From an uncultured Bacteroides sp. (GTDB taxonomy: Bacteria > Bacteroidota > Bacteroidia > Bacteroidales > Bacteroidaceae), in the NCBI GenBank assembly GCA_900755095.1, contig CAAEFE010000098.1:1-64000 (forward strand): a stretch of 64,000 nt of DNA. Direction: 5' to 3'. The number at the start of each line of letters is the position of its first letter. The stretch's first letter is position 1. This document shows positions 34,496-44,083 of this stretch, in pieces. The notes under the pieces are model-generated. The model made no database searches. It was not told the origin of the DNA and was given only the letters and a program-made list of their open reading frames with translations. The position numbers and the translations under genes are program-made.

Positions 34496-37400
34496 ATGAA
34501 GAAAGCTTTAGTACTCCTGGTAAGTTTTATATGCTATCAAATCGTCTGTCATGCACAAGTGATGGATGAGCATTATTATTTCAAAAACCTAAGTGTACAG
34601 AATGGATTATCCCAAAATACAGTAAACGCTATTTTGCAGGATAAACAGGGCTTTATGTGGTTTGGAACAAAGGACGGACTGAACCGGTATGATGGTTTGT
34701 CATTTCGTCAGTTCAAGCACGACGGTCGCAGTCAGAGAAGCATTGGCAATAATTTCATAACAGCGCTTTATGAGGATGCGGAAGGAAACATTTGGGTAGG
34801 TACGGATGTGGGACTCTATATCTATTATCCGGAGAATGACTCGTTCCGGCATTTTGAAGAACTGAGTGCGGAAGAAACCAAGATAGAACACACTGTGACA
34901 GCGATTGTGGGAGATGACCAGAGATGCGTCTGGATTGCGGTAGAGTCTCAGGGACTCTTTTGTTATGATTTGGAGAAAGAGAAACTTCAGAATTTTACCT
35001 TGAAAAACTTTCCTTTCATTTCCACTAATGTCCAGTCTTTTGTCTTTGATAACAGCGGAACTCTCTGGATAGGCTGCTATGGTGACGGACTCTTTTATTC
35101 AAAAGACCGTCTGAAAACACTTCAACCCTACATCTCTCCCGTCGACAATAAGGAAACTTTCGAGAACGATGTCGTAACTACTCTTGTAAAAGGTGCCTAT
35201 AATTGTCTGTATATCGGCTCTTTGAGAGGTGGGGCAAAGGAGTTGAACCTAACTTCCAACAAATTACATGATTTGCTTTCCGTTGATGAAAATGAAGAAC
35301 CGGTTCTTTGTCGTAACTTGCTGGTTGCTTCTGATAATGAATTATGGATAGGGGCGGAATCCGGAATTTATATTTATAACCTTCGAATGGGCAAATATGT
35401 CCATTTGCGCAGTTCAATCAATGATCCATATTCTCTCTCTGACAATGCGGTCTATTCACTATGTAAGGATCGTGAAGGAGGCATATGGATTGGTTCTTAT
35501 TTCGGGGGAGTGAACTACTATCCCCGTTTCTATACTTACTTTGAAAAGTATTATCCGAAAGGGACAGATAATGGTTTGCATGGAAAAAGAGTACGTGAGT
35601 TCTGTCAGGACAATCAGGGGATCTTGTGGATCGGTACGGAAGATGGAGGATTGAACCGCTTTGATCCGAAAACAAAAACCTTCTCTTTCTTTACTCCAAG
35701 TAATGCGTTCACTAATGTTCATGGATTATGTCTGATTGGCGATCATCTTTGGGTAGGAACTTTTGCGAAAGGAGTGAAAGTTATTGATACACGTACGGGA
35801 GCGATTGTGAAAACATATCAGAAAACCGATTCGCCACGTTCATTGATAGATAATAGCGTTTTTTCTATTTGTCAGACAACAACGGGAGATATTTATTTGG
35901 GTACTTTGTTTGGTTTGCTGCGCTATAATAAGCAGACCGATGATTTTGACCGGATACCGGAACTGAACGGTAAGTTTGTATATGATATCAAAGAAGATTC
36001 CGGCAGTAATCTATGGCTGGCGACCTATGCTAATGGGGCCTATTGCTATAATGTCAATGAAAAGAAATGGACCAATTACTTGCACGATGAAAACAACCCT
36101 AGAAGTCTGCCGTATGATAAGGTATTGAGCATTTTCGAAGATTCTCACCGACAAATCTGGTTAACTACACAAGGTGGAGGTTTCTGCAAGTTTCATCCCG
36201 AAACAGAAACTTTTACTAGCTATGATTCCCGTAACGGATTGCCGAATGATGTTGTTTATCAGATTGTGGAAGATAAAGAAGGCCTTATGTGGCTGACAAC
36301 CAATAATGGTCTGGTGTCTTTTCAGCCTGCCACGGGAGCGATGAAAGTATATACTACCGCCAACGGTCTGTTGGGCGAGCAGTTTAACTATCGTTCCAGC
36401 TTTGAGACGGAAGATGGAACGATTTATCTGGGCAGTATTGACGGCTTTGTCGCTTTTAATCCGAAAAACTTCTCTGAAAATAAGTCTCTTCCATCCATTG
36501 TGATTACGGACTTTTTGTTGTTCGGAAAAGAAGTATATCCTGGTGATCCTTCGTCTCCGCTGAAGAAAAGTATTAATTTCTTGGATGAGCTGGTTCTTCA
36601 GCCTGATCAGAATTCTTTTTCATTTCGTGTCGCTGCTTTGGATTTCCAGGCTCCGCGAATGAATCAGATCATGTATAAGTTGGATGGCTTTGATGATGAA
36701 TGGCTGCCCGTTGGAGAGAGTCCTGTGGTATCCTATTCCAACTTGTGGTATGGCAATTATACCTTCCGTGTGAAAGCTTCTAACAGTGACGGAGTATGGA
36801 ACGAAAATGAAGTATCTTTGATCGTTCGTATACTTCCTCCTTTTTATCTTACTATCTGGGCTTATTGCGTATATGTTTTGCTGATCATAGGCTGCTCCCT
36901 GTATGCTGTGTGGTATTTCAAGCAGCGAAGTAACTATAAGCATCGCAGGCAGATGGAGAAGTTCGAGCAGGAAAAGGAACGCGAGATCTATCATGCAAAG
37001 ATCGACTTCTTTACGAATGTAGCTCACGAGATACGTACTCCGCTGACTTTGATTAAAGGTCCACTAGAGAATATTATTCTTAAGAAAAAGGTTGATGCGG
37101 AGACGCGTGAGGATCTGAATATTATGAAGCAGAATACGGAACGTTTGCTGAATCTGACGAACCAATTACTAGACTTCCGCAAGACGGAAAGTCAGGGATT
37201 CCGTTTGAACTTTGCTAAATGCAACATCACGGAGGTGCTGAAAGAAACCCACCTGCGGTTTACTTCTCTTGCCAAACAGAAAGGACTGGAATTTACCCTG
37301 CAACTGCCCGAGACGGATTTTTATGCTCATGTCAATCAAGAGGCATTCACCAAGATTATCAGTAACTTGCTGAACAATGCCGTGAAATATTCGGAACATT

Positions 37401-38518
37401 ATATACACGTATCTCTGGAGGTGACCGAGGGGGATGAAAGCAATGTATTCCGTATCCGTACAGTGAATGACGGAGTGATTATCCCTCGTGAGATGAGGGA
37501 AGAAATATTCCAGCCTTTTGTCCGTTTCAACGAGAGAGAAGACGGAAAAGTGACCACCGGAACGGGTATCGGACTGGCTCTTTCACGCTCATTGGCCGAA
37601 CTGCATCAAGGAACGCTGGCTATGGGGGAAGAAGAAAATAGTAATACCTTCTGCCTGACATTGCCTATCGTTCAGGATATGACAATTACTTTGACTCCGG
37701 AAACAAAAGCGGAACCGGAACCTGTAAGTGAGGTTCCGGTGGAAGTGGAACAAGGAGAAAAAAAAGACAATCGCCCTACAGTACTGGTAGTGGAGGATAA
37801 TCCGGATATGCGAGCCTTTGTTGTCCGCCAGTTGTCGAAAGAATATGCCGTACTGTCGGCAGTCAATGGGGCGGAAGCCTTGAAAATGTTGGATGGCAAT
37901 TATGTGAATTTGGTAGTGAGTGATGTAGTCATGCCTGTGATGGATGGCTTTGAACTCTGTAAGACGATTAAATCGGACTTGAATTATAGTCATATCCCTG
38001 TTATTCTGCTGACTGCGAAAACGAACATCCAGTCTAAGATAGAAGGCATGGAGCTGGGCGCAGATGCCTATATCGAGAAGCCTTTCTCTGTCGAATACTT
38101 ACAAGCTTGTGCCTCTAACCTCATTCAGAACAGAGAAAAACTACGCCGGACTTTTGCGCAGTCACCTTTTGTGGCAGCCAACACCATGGCATTGACCAAG
38201 GCCGACGAAGACTTTATCAAGAGACTGAATGAAGTAATTTTGGCTAATCTTAATAATCCGGAGTTCAGCATGGATGATATAGCGGACAGTCTGAATATGA
38301 GTCGTTCTAACTTCTATCGTAAGATAAAGGGAGTACTGGATTTGAGCCCGAATGAGTATCTTCGTTTGGAACGCTTGAAAAAGGCTGCCCAGTTGCTGAA
38401 AGAAGGAGAAGGGCGAGTAACTGAAATCTGCTATATGGTAGGATTCAACTCTCCGTCCTATTTTGCCAAATGTTTTCAGAAGCAGTTTGGAGTGTTGCCG
38501 AAGGACTTTGTGGATTGA
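34496..38518 (+). CDS. Hybrid two-component system regulator (HTCS)
   Basis: A 1340-residue inner-membrane sensor-regulator. After a signal peptide, repeated Reg_prop motifs (GLSQNTVNAILQDKQGFMWF; IWIGSYFGGVNYY) form two seven-bladed propellers (about 25-690), followed by a Y_Y_Y domain (about 700-775) and a membrane span near 782-803. The cytoplasmic part has HisKA with the phospho-His in FFTNVAHEIRTPLTLIKGP (about 843), HATPase (TGTGIGLALS), a receiver (VLVVEDNPDMRAF; VSDVVMPVMDGFEL with Asp about 1142) and a C-terminal AraC HTH. HTCS proteins sense a glycan fragment in the periplasm and activate the adjacent utilisation genes, here the operon 38580-42988 and probably 43076-52228. Confidence 0.95.
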   Translation: MKKALVLLVSFICYQIVCHAQVMDEHYYFKNLSVQNGLSQNTVNAILQDKQGFMWFGTKDGLNRYDGLSFRQFKHDGRSQRSIGNNFITALYEDAEGNIWVGTDVGLYIYYPENDSFRHFEELSAEETKIEHTVTAIVGDDQRCVWIAVESQGLFCYDLEKEKLQNFTLKNFPFISTNVQSFVFDNSGTLWIGCYGDGLFYSKDRLKTLQPYISPVDNKETFENDVVTTLVKGAYNCLYIGSLRGGAKELNLTSNKLHDLLSVDENEEPVLCRNLLVASDNELWIGAESGIYIYNLRMGKYVHLRSSINDPYSLSDNAVYSLCKDREGGIWIGSYFGGVNYYPRFYTYFEKYYPKGTDNGLHGKRVREFCQDNQGILWIGTEDGGLNRFDPKTKTFSFFTPSNAFTNVHGLCLIGDHLWVGTFAKGVKVIDTRTGAIVKTYQKTDSPRSLIDNSVFSICQTTTGDIYLGTLFGLLRYNKQTDDFDRIPELNGKFVYDIKEDSGSNLWLATYANGAYCYNVNEKKWTNYLHDENNPRSLPYDKVLSIFEDSHRQIWLTTQGGGFCKFHPETETFTSYDSRNGLPNDVVYQIVEDKEGLMWLTTNNGLVSFQPATGAMKVYTTANGLLGEQFNYRSSFETEDGTIYLGSIDGFVAFNPKNFSENKSLPSIVITDFLLFGKEVYPGDPSSPLKKSINFLDELVLQPDQNSFSFRVAALDFQAPRMNQIMYKLDGFDDEWLPVGESPVVSYSNLWYGNYTFRVKASNSDGVWNENEVSLIVRILPPFYLTIWAYCVYVLLIIGCSLYAVWYFKQRSNYKHRRQMEKFEQEKEREIYHAKIDFFTNVAHEIRTPLTLIKGPLENIILKKKVDAETREDLNIMKQNTERLLNLTNQLLDFRKTESQGFRLNFAKCNITEVLKETHLRFTSLAKQKGLEFTLQLPETDFYAHVNQEAFTKIISNLLNNAVKYSEHYIHVSLEVTEGDESNVFRIRTVNDGVIIPREMREEIFQPFVRFNEREDGKVTTGTGIGLALSRSLAELHQGTLAMGEEENSNTFCLTLPIVQDMTITLTPETKAEPEPVSEVPVEVEQGEKKDNRPTVLVVEDNPDMRAFVVRQLSKEYAVLSAVNGAEALKMLDGNYVNLVVSDVVMPVMDGFELCKTIKSDLNYSHIPVILLTAKTNIQSKIEGMELGADAYIEKPFSVEYLQACASNLIQNREKLRRTFAQSPFVAANTMALTKADEDFIKRLNEVILANLNNPEFSMDDIADSLNMSRSNFYRKIKGVLDLSPNEYLRLERLKKAAQLLKEGEGRVTEICYMVGFNSPSYFAKCFQKQFGVLPKDFVD

Positions 38519-38579
38519 ATAATCAGTTAGCCTTGATACGGAAACTGAAATAAAATACGAGAATTTAATAAATTAAATA

Positions 38580-39872
38580 ATGAAAGATACACCTATTAGT
38601 AGACGAGATTTTCTGAAAAATATGGGAATAGCCGGGGCTGGAGCATTTCTTGCAGCGAGTCCCTGGCTTTCTGCATTTTCGGAGGTGACGAACACGTCTA
38701 GTGAAAAATGCCGTCTGGCAATTATCGGTCCCGGTTCGAGAGGGCGATTTTTAATGAGTTTCCTTGTGAAAAATCCGAAGGTGGATATTGTAGCGTTGTG
38801 CGATATTTATCAGCCTTCGATTGATGAGGCTTTGAAACTTGCCCTTAAGGCAAAAGTATACGGTAACTATAAGGAGGTGTTGGAAGATAAGAATATAGAT
38901 GCCGTCCTTGTGGCAACTCCTCTTAGTGCTCACTATAAAATAGTGATGGATGCTTTTGATGCCGGGAAACATGTATTCTGCGAAAAGTCAATCGGTTATA
39001 CGATGGAAGAGTGTTACCATATATATCAAAAGCATCGCAGCACCGGAAAAATTTTCTTCACCGGACAGCAACGTCTCTTTGATCCGCGCTATATCAAGGC
39101 GATGGAAATGATCCATGCGGGTACGTTCGGCGAAATCAACGGAATTCATACTTTCTGGAACCGGAATGGCGACTGGAGACGTTCTGTTCCTTCACCAAGT
39201 TTGGAGCGTCTGATAAACTGGCGTCTCTATAAGGAATTCTCGAAGGGATTAATGACGGAACTTGCCTGCCATCAGCTTCAGATAGGTAGCTGGGCATTGC
39301 AAAAACTTCCTGAGAAGGTAATGGGGCACGGAGCCATCACTTATTGGAAGGACGGACGTGAAGTATATGATAATGTAAGTTGTATATATGTATTCGATGA
39401 TGGCGTGAAGATGACATTCGATTCCATTATTTCCAATAAGTTCTATGGTCTGGAAGAGCAGATTATGGGTAATCTCGGAACGGTGGAACCGGAAAAGGGA
39501 CGATACTACTTTGAAAGTGTGGCTCCTGCACCGGCATTCCTGCAGTTGGTCAATGACTGGGAGAACAAAATGTTTGATTCACTGCCTTTTGCAGGTACAA
39601 GCTGGGCACCGGAAACTGCCAATGCGAATACAGGAGAGTTTATTTTGGGCGAACGTCCGAAAGGTGACGGTACTTCCTTGTTGCTGGAAGCATTCGTAGA
39701 GGCTGTGATAACACAAAAACAACCGGAAAGAATTGCCGAAGAAGGCTACTATGCTAGTATGCTCTGTCTGTTGGGCCACCAGGCTATGGAGGAAGAAAAA
39801 ACGCTTTACTTTCCTGATGAATACAAAATTGACTATCTGAACCATCAATCCAAAACACTCGAAACAGTATGA
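38580..39872 (+). CDS. Tat-exported Gfo/Idh/MocA oxidoreductase 1
   Basis: A 430-residue NAD(P)-type oxidoreductase with a twin-arginine signal (SRRDFLKNMGIAGAGAFLAA), so it folds with cofactor before export to the periplasm. The Rossmann domain begins CRLAIIGPGSRGRFLMSFL; the Glu-Lys catalytic motif appears as VFCEKSIGYTMEE, and the C-terminal alpha/beta domain has TELACHQLQIGSW. Related proteins oxidise sugars at C3 and the GH109 branch hydrolyses alpha-GalNAc through a redox mechanism. With the second oxidoreductase and a DUF1080 protein it suggests cleavage of glycosides through 3-keto intermediates. The next gene overlaps by 4 bp. Confidence 0.88.
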   Translation: MKDTPISRRDFLKNMGIAGAGAFLAASPWLSAFSEVTNTSSEKCRLAIIGPGSRGRFLMSFLVKNPKVDIVALCDIYQPSIDEALKLALKAKVYGNYKEVLEDKNIDAVLVATPLSAHYKIVMDAFDAGKHVFCEKSIGYTMEECYHIYQKHRSTGKIFFTGQQRLFDPRYIKAMEMIHAGTFGEINGIHTFWNRNGDWRRSVPSPSLERLINWRLYKEFSKGLMTELACHQLQIGSWALQKLPEKVMGHGAITYWKDGREVYDNVSCIYVFDDGVKMTFDSIISNKFYGLEEQIMGNLGTVEPEKGRYYFESVAPAPAFLQLVNDWENKMFDSLPFAGTSWAPETANANTGEFILGERPKGDGTSLLLEAFVEAVITQKQPERIAEEGYYASMLCLLGHQAMEEEKTLYFPDEYKIDYLNHQSKTLETV

Positions 39873-40117
39873 AAGATACAGTCCTGACCGCACGACGGAA
39901 GAAAATAGAAATAATCACTTTACTTGTATGTTTTGTGCTTGCCAATCTGGTGAATCTTTATGCAATCATCACATATCACAGATCCATGATGGAGATGATC
40001 ACCTCTATTTTCTATATAATCATTTTTGCTTTTGTACTCTATGCCGCATGGGCGCTTCTGCGCCTCCTTTTCTATGGAGTGAAAGCGCTATTCACAAAGA
40101 AGAGAAACAGGCTGTGA
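39869..40117 (+). CDS. Small two-span membrane protein
   Basis: An 82-residue basic protein with two predicted membrane spans (about 15-37 and 45-68) and a positively charged C-terminus (FTKKRNRL). Its ATG overlaps the TGA of the upstream oxidoreductase (ATGA), so the two are translationally coupled. No recognised family. Its place between two Tat-exported oxidoreductases suggests a membrane anchor or a regenerating partner for them, which is inference only. Confidence 0.7.
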   Translation: MKDTVLTARRKKIEIITLLVCFVLANLVNLYAIITYHRSMMEMITSIFYIIIFAFVLYAAWALLRLLFYGVKALFTKKRNRL

Positions 40118-40163
40118 GAACAGACCTGAACGAATATACTTAATCAATATCAATGAATAATTT

Positions 40164-41582
40164 ATGACAACACGAAGAGATTTTCTAAAGACAATGTCAC
40201 TGGCCTCTGCCGGATTAGCACTGGGATCCGGTGAACTGCTGAATGCTCAAACTATTTCATCGAAAAAAGGAAGAAATGAAAAGGTAAAAATAGCCTATAT
40301 TGGCATTGGAAACCGTGGAGAGCAAATTATACAGGATTTTGCACGTACGGGTATGGTAGAGGTTGTGGCTCTGTGTGATGTAGACATGGGAGCTAAACAT
40401 ACACGAAAGGTGATGGGCATGTATCCTAAAGCGAAACAGTTCAGAGACTTCCGCCAGATGTTTGACAAGGCTGGTAACGAGTTTGATGCTGTAGCAATTG
40501 CTACTCCTGATCACTCTCACTTCCCTATCAGTATGCTGGCTCTGGCTTCCGGCAAACACGTGTATGTGGAAAAACCGCTGGCCCGTACTTTCTATGAGGC
40601 GGAACTGTTGATGCAGGCTGCCCTTAAACGTCCGAACCTGGCTACTCAGGTGGGAAATCAGGGACACTCGGAAGCAAATTACTTCCAATTTAAAGCTTGG
40701 ATGGATGCAGGGATCATCAAGGATGTGACAGCTGTTACTGCTCACATGAATAATCCGCGTCGCTGGCATAAGTGGGATACGAACATTTATAAACTACCTT
40801 CAGGCCAGCAACTCCCGAAGGATTTGGATTGGAATACCTGGCTGGGAGCTGTTCCTTATCATGAATATTGCAATAAGTATGATCAAGGTGAATGGCGTTG
40901 CTGGTATGACTTCGGTATGGGAGCTTTGGGCGACTGGGGAGCACATATATTGGATACTGTTCACGAGTTTCTTGAACTAGGCTTGCCTTACGAAGTGACT
41001 CTGACACATCAGGAAGGACACAATGATTACTTTTTCCCATATTCTTCTACGATTCTTTTCCGTTTCCCGCAGCGCAAAGGAATGCCACCGGTAGATGTCA
41101 CTTGGTATGACGGTCTGGATAATCTTCCTCCTATTCCTGCAGGTTACGGTGTTTCCGGACTGGATCCGAACATTCCCAAGACTAATCAGGGCGATGTTCC
41201 TCCTGCCAAACTGAATCCGGGAAAGATTATTTATTCAAAGGAACTGACTTTCAAGGGTGGTAGTCACGGAAGTACTTTGTCTATCATTCCAGAAGAAAAG
41301 GCAAAGGAAATGGCAGATAAGTTGCCGAAAGTGCCTAAAAGTCCGTCCAATCACTTCGAGAATTTCTTGCTGGCATGTAATGGCATTGAAAAGACGCGTT
41401 CACCGTTCGAGATTAACGGTGTCTTGAGTCAGGTATTCTCACTGGGAGTAATGGCACAACGTCTCAATACCCAGTTATTCTTCGATCCCCGCACGAAGCA
41501 GATTACCAATAATGAATTTGCTAATTCAATGTTGGCCGGACTTCCGCCGCGTAAAGGCTGGGATGAGTTTTATAAGTTGTAA
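40164..41582 (+). CDS. Tat-exported Gfo/Idh/MocA oxidoreductase 2
   Basis: A 472-residue oxidoreductase with a twin-arginine signal (TTRRDFLKTMSLASAGLALG) and probable cleavage after LLNAQ. The Rossmann motif is VKIAYIGIGNRGEQIIQDFA and the Glu-Lys motif is HVYVEKPLARTFYEAE. The conserved substrate-side segment is GALGDWGAHILDTVHEF. It is longer than the first oxidoreductase and closer to the large Bacteroidetes periplasmic subfamily. Two different Gfo/Idh/MocA enzymes in one operon fit separate oxidation and reduction steps on a 3-keto sugar. Confidence 0.9.
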   Translation: MTTRRDFLKTMSLASAGLALGSGELLNAQTISSKKGRNEKVKIAYIGIGNRGEQIIQDFARTGMVEVVALCDVDMGAKHTRKVMGMYPKAKQFRDFRQMFDKAGNEFDAVAIATPDHSHFPISMLALASGKHVYVEKPLARTFYEAELLMQAALKRPNLATQVGNQGHSEANYFQFKAWMDAGIIKDVTAVTAHMNNPRRWHKWDTNIYKLPSGQQLPKDLDWNTWLGAVPYHEYCNKYDQGEWRCWYDFGMGALGDWGAHILDTVHEFLELGLPYEVTLTHQEGHNDYFFPYSSTILFRFPQRKGMPPVDVTWYDGLDNLPPIPAGYGVSGLDPNIPKTNQGDVPPAKLNPGKIIYSKELTFKGGSHGSTLSIIPEEKAKEMADKLPKVPKSPSNHFENFLLACNGIEKTRSPFEINGVLSQVFSLGVMAQRLNTQLFFDPRTKQITNNEFANSMLAGLPPRKGWDEFYKL

Positions 41583-41638
41583 AGACCGGTAGGAAATATA
41601 AAACAGAATAAAGTTTGATTATAATAACAATATAAGTA

Positions 41639-42988
41639 ATGAAGAAAAATATCGTATTGACTTTACTTTTGTTCTGTGCCGCTTCTTTGTCAGCACAGAA
41701 TTGGGAACCGCTTTTCAATGGTAAAAACCTGAAAGGATGGAAAAAACTGAACGGCAAGGCTGAGTATAAAATCGTAGACGATGCCATTGTAGGTGTATCA
41801 AAAATGGGAACTCCTAATACCTTCCTGGCAACCACCAAGAATTACGGAGATTTTATCCTTGAGTTTGACTTTAAGGTTGATGATGGCTTGAATTCAGGAG
41901 TACAGATTCGCAGTGAAAGCAAAAAAGAATATAACAAGGGCCGTGTACACGGTTATCAGTTCGAGATTGATCCCTCCAAACGTGCCTGGTCGGGTGGTAT
42001 CTATGACGAAGCTCGCAGAAACTGGATTTATTCTTTGAACTGGAATCCTTCGGCACGTACGGCTTTCAAGAACAATGCATGGAATAAGGCCCGTATCGAA
42101 GCGATAGGCAACTCTATCCGTACATGGATCAACGGAGTGGCTTGTGCTAATATCTGGGACGATATGACTCCTGTCGGATTTATCGCTTTGCAGGTACACG
42201 CTATCGGCAACGCTGCTGACGAAGGCAAGACAGTAAGCTGGAAGAATATCCGTATCTGTACGACAGACGTAGAACGTTACCAGACACCGGAATCTCAGGC
42301 TGCACCGGAAAGAAATCTGATTATCAACACTCTTTCTCCGCGTGAGAAAAAAGAAGGTTGGGCTTTGTTGTGGGATGGTAAGACTAACGAAGGCTGGAGA
42401 GGAGCGAAGCTTTCTACTTTCCCTGCCAAAGGCTGGAAGATGGAAGACGGCATCCTTAAGGTTATGAAGAGTGGCGGTGCCGAATCTGCCAATGGCGGTG
42501 ACATCGTAACTACCCGTACTTATAAGGACTTTATCCTGACTGTAGATTTCAAGATCACTGAAGGTGCAAACAGCGGAATCAAGTATTTTGTTAATCCTGA
42601 AATGAATAAGGGTGCCGGTTCTGCTATCGGTTGCGAGTTTCAGATTCTGGACGATGACAAGCATCCGGATGCTAAACTTGGTGTGAAAGGCAACAGACAA
42701 TTGGGTTCATTGTATGACCTGATTCCGGCTCCTAAGAATAAACCTTTCCATAAGAAAGAGTTCAATACTGCTATGATCATCGTCAAAGGCAACCATGTAG
42801 AGCACTGGCTGAATGGAGAGAAACTGATTGAGTATGACCGTAACAATGAAATGTGGAATGCACTGGTAGCTTATAGCAAGTATAAGAACTGGCCTAACTT
42901 TGGAAATATTATTGAAGGTAACATCCTTCTGCAAGACCACGGAGATGAAGTATGGTTCAAGAACGTGAAGATTAAAGAATTGAAATAA
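41639..42988 (+). CDS. Tandem DUF1080 (3-keto-disaccharide hydrolase family) protein
   Basis: A 449-residue secreted protein (signal peptide ending SLSAQ, about residue 20) with two DUF1080 beta-sandwich domains: about 22-210 ([34 protein letters not shown]) and about 235-449 ([30 protein letters not shown]). The family, also called 3-keto-disaccharide hydrolase, is structurally lectin-like and has members that split 3-keto glycosides made by Gfo/Idh/MocA enzymes. The order oxidoreductase-oxidoreductase-DUF1080 behind an HTCS fits that pathway. The operon ends at a terminator 17 bp downstream. Confidence 0.9.
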   Translation: MKKNIVLTLLLFCAASLSAQNWEPLFNGKNLKGWKKLNGKAEYKIVDDAIVGVSKMGTPNTFLATTKNYGDFILEFDFKVDDGLNSGVQIRSESKKEYNKGRVHGYQFEIDPSKRAWSGGIYDEARRNWIYSLNWNPSARTAFKNNAWNKARIEAIGNSIRTWINGVACANIWDDMTPVGFIALQVHAIGNAADEGKTVSWKNIRICTTDVERYQTPESQAAPERNLIINTLSPREKKEGWALLWDGKTNEGWRGAKLSTFPAKGWKMEDGILKVMKSGGAESANGGDIVTTRTYKDFILTVDFKITEGANSGIKYFVNPEMNKGAGSAIGCEFQILDDDKHPDAKLGVKGNRQLGSLYDLIPAPKNKPFHKKEFNTAMIIVKGNHVEHWLNGEKLIEYDRNNEMWNALVAYSKYKNWPNFGNIIEGNILLQDHGDEVWFKNVKIKELK

Positions 42989-43004
42989 GAATATATTGTA
43001 GAAG

Positions 43005-43070
43005 AGGAGTTGTGCCGGAAATCTCATTTTGTTGATGAATGCTGCTTCGAGCACAGCTCCTTTCTTTTTT
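43005..43070 (+). terminator. Terminator after the DUF1080 gene
   Basis: AGGAGTTGTGC at 43005-43015 pairs with GCACAGCTCCT at 43051-43061 (one G-U), followed by TTCTTTTTT. The loop is long (35 bases). The ApbE-like ATG comes only 6 bases later, so partial readthrough probably expresses that gene. Confidence 0.65.
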
Positions 43071-43075
43071 GATAG

Positions 43076-43936
43076 ATGAAGACTGCCATTCAACATTTGT
43101 ACAGACCATCCCATGAGGGCGACGGATTACTTTACGTCTGGTTCCCGTCTATGCATACACGCGTAGATATTCTTTTGTGCAGTCAGAAATCAGAAGAAGA
43201 ACTGCTGTCTGTTGCTGAACGTATTCATGAAGCTTTAAGCTGCCTGGAGAAGACAGCCAACTATTATGATCCTGCCAGCGAACTGGCTGTCGTCAACCGG
43301 ACCGCTTCTGTATCTCCGGTAGTTCTTAGCAGTCAACTTTATGCAATGGTTGATCTGTGTCTGGAATATCACGAGAAAACATCGGGATGCTTCGATGTGA
43401 CAGTTCATTCGGAGAATTATAATCAGGATACTATTCATTCGGTATGTTTGTCGGCAGAAGAACAAAGTATTTTTTACCGGCAACCGGGGATAACGATCAA
43501 CCTTTCAGGATTTCTGAAAGGATATGCCTTGGAGACAATCAGAGACATATTGCACTCCTGTTCTATAGAAAATGCGTTGATCAATATGGGAAACAGTTCT
43601 GTACTTGCTTTAGGCAACCATCCGGCCGGAACGGGATGGAAAGTTAACTTTGGCAACCAGTCGGAGACGGAAAAGACCGGGGAGTCTCAAAGTATACTCC
43701 TTTATAATGAATGCCTCACTACTTCCGGAAACGAGTCGGAGGGGCGCAGGCATATTATTTCTCCTCAAAATGGCAACTTTGTTGAAGGTCTCAGGCAGAT
43801 AGCGGTTGTAACAAAGAACGGGGCTGTCGGAGAGATACTGTCTACCGCTCTGTTTGCCGCCGGTCCGGAACAGCGTGAAACGTTGCTTGCCAGTCTCCGC
43901 CCTTTACTTGTCAATCACTTCCTGATTGGTTATTAA
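43076..43936 (+). CDS. ApbE-like FAD:protein FMN transferase, variant
   Basis: A 286-residue protein of the ApbE family, which covalently attaches FMN to Thr/Ser of exported flavoproteins. Recognisable blocks: HTRVDILLCSQKSEEEL, ANYYDPASELAVVNRTA, INLSGFLKGYALETIRD and LINMGNSSVLALG. Several family positions differ: the usual aspartate-Leu-Gly-Gly-Ile-Ala-Lys-Gly is NLSGFLKG, the Gly-Gly-Asn is GNSS, and TSGD is TSGN. No signal peptide or lipobox is visible, unlike most ApbE proteins. It could be an altered-specificity or inactive member. It lies between the 3-keto operon and the GH115 gene. Confidence 0.75.
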   Translation: MKTAIQHLYRPSHEGDGLLYVWFPSMHTRVDILLCSQKSEEELLSVAERIHEALSCLEKTANYYDPASELAVVNRTASVSPVVLSSQLYAMVDLCLEYHEKTSGCFDVTVHSENYNQDTIHSVCLSAEEQSIFYRQPGITINLSGFLKGYALETIRDILHSCSIENALINMGNSSVLALGNHPAGTGWKVNFGNQSETEKTGESQSILLYNECLTTSGNESEGRRHIISPQNGNFVEGLRQIAVVTKNGAVGEILSTALFAAGPEQRETLLASLRPLLVNHFLIGY

Positions 43937-44083
43937 TCGACCGCATTATTTCTTCTTTCTGGCGATAAAACACGTCTGGAATGGTCTTTTGACCATATTA
44001 TTCCATTTATCGGTCTATTTCTTTTATTACTTCTGTTGATTTTTGGTTTTCTTTGTAGCGTCGATTATCAATCTAACTTTTAT

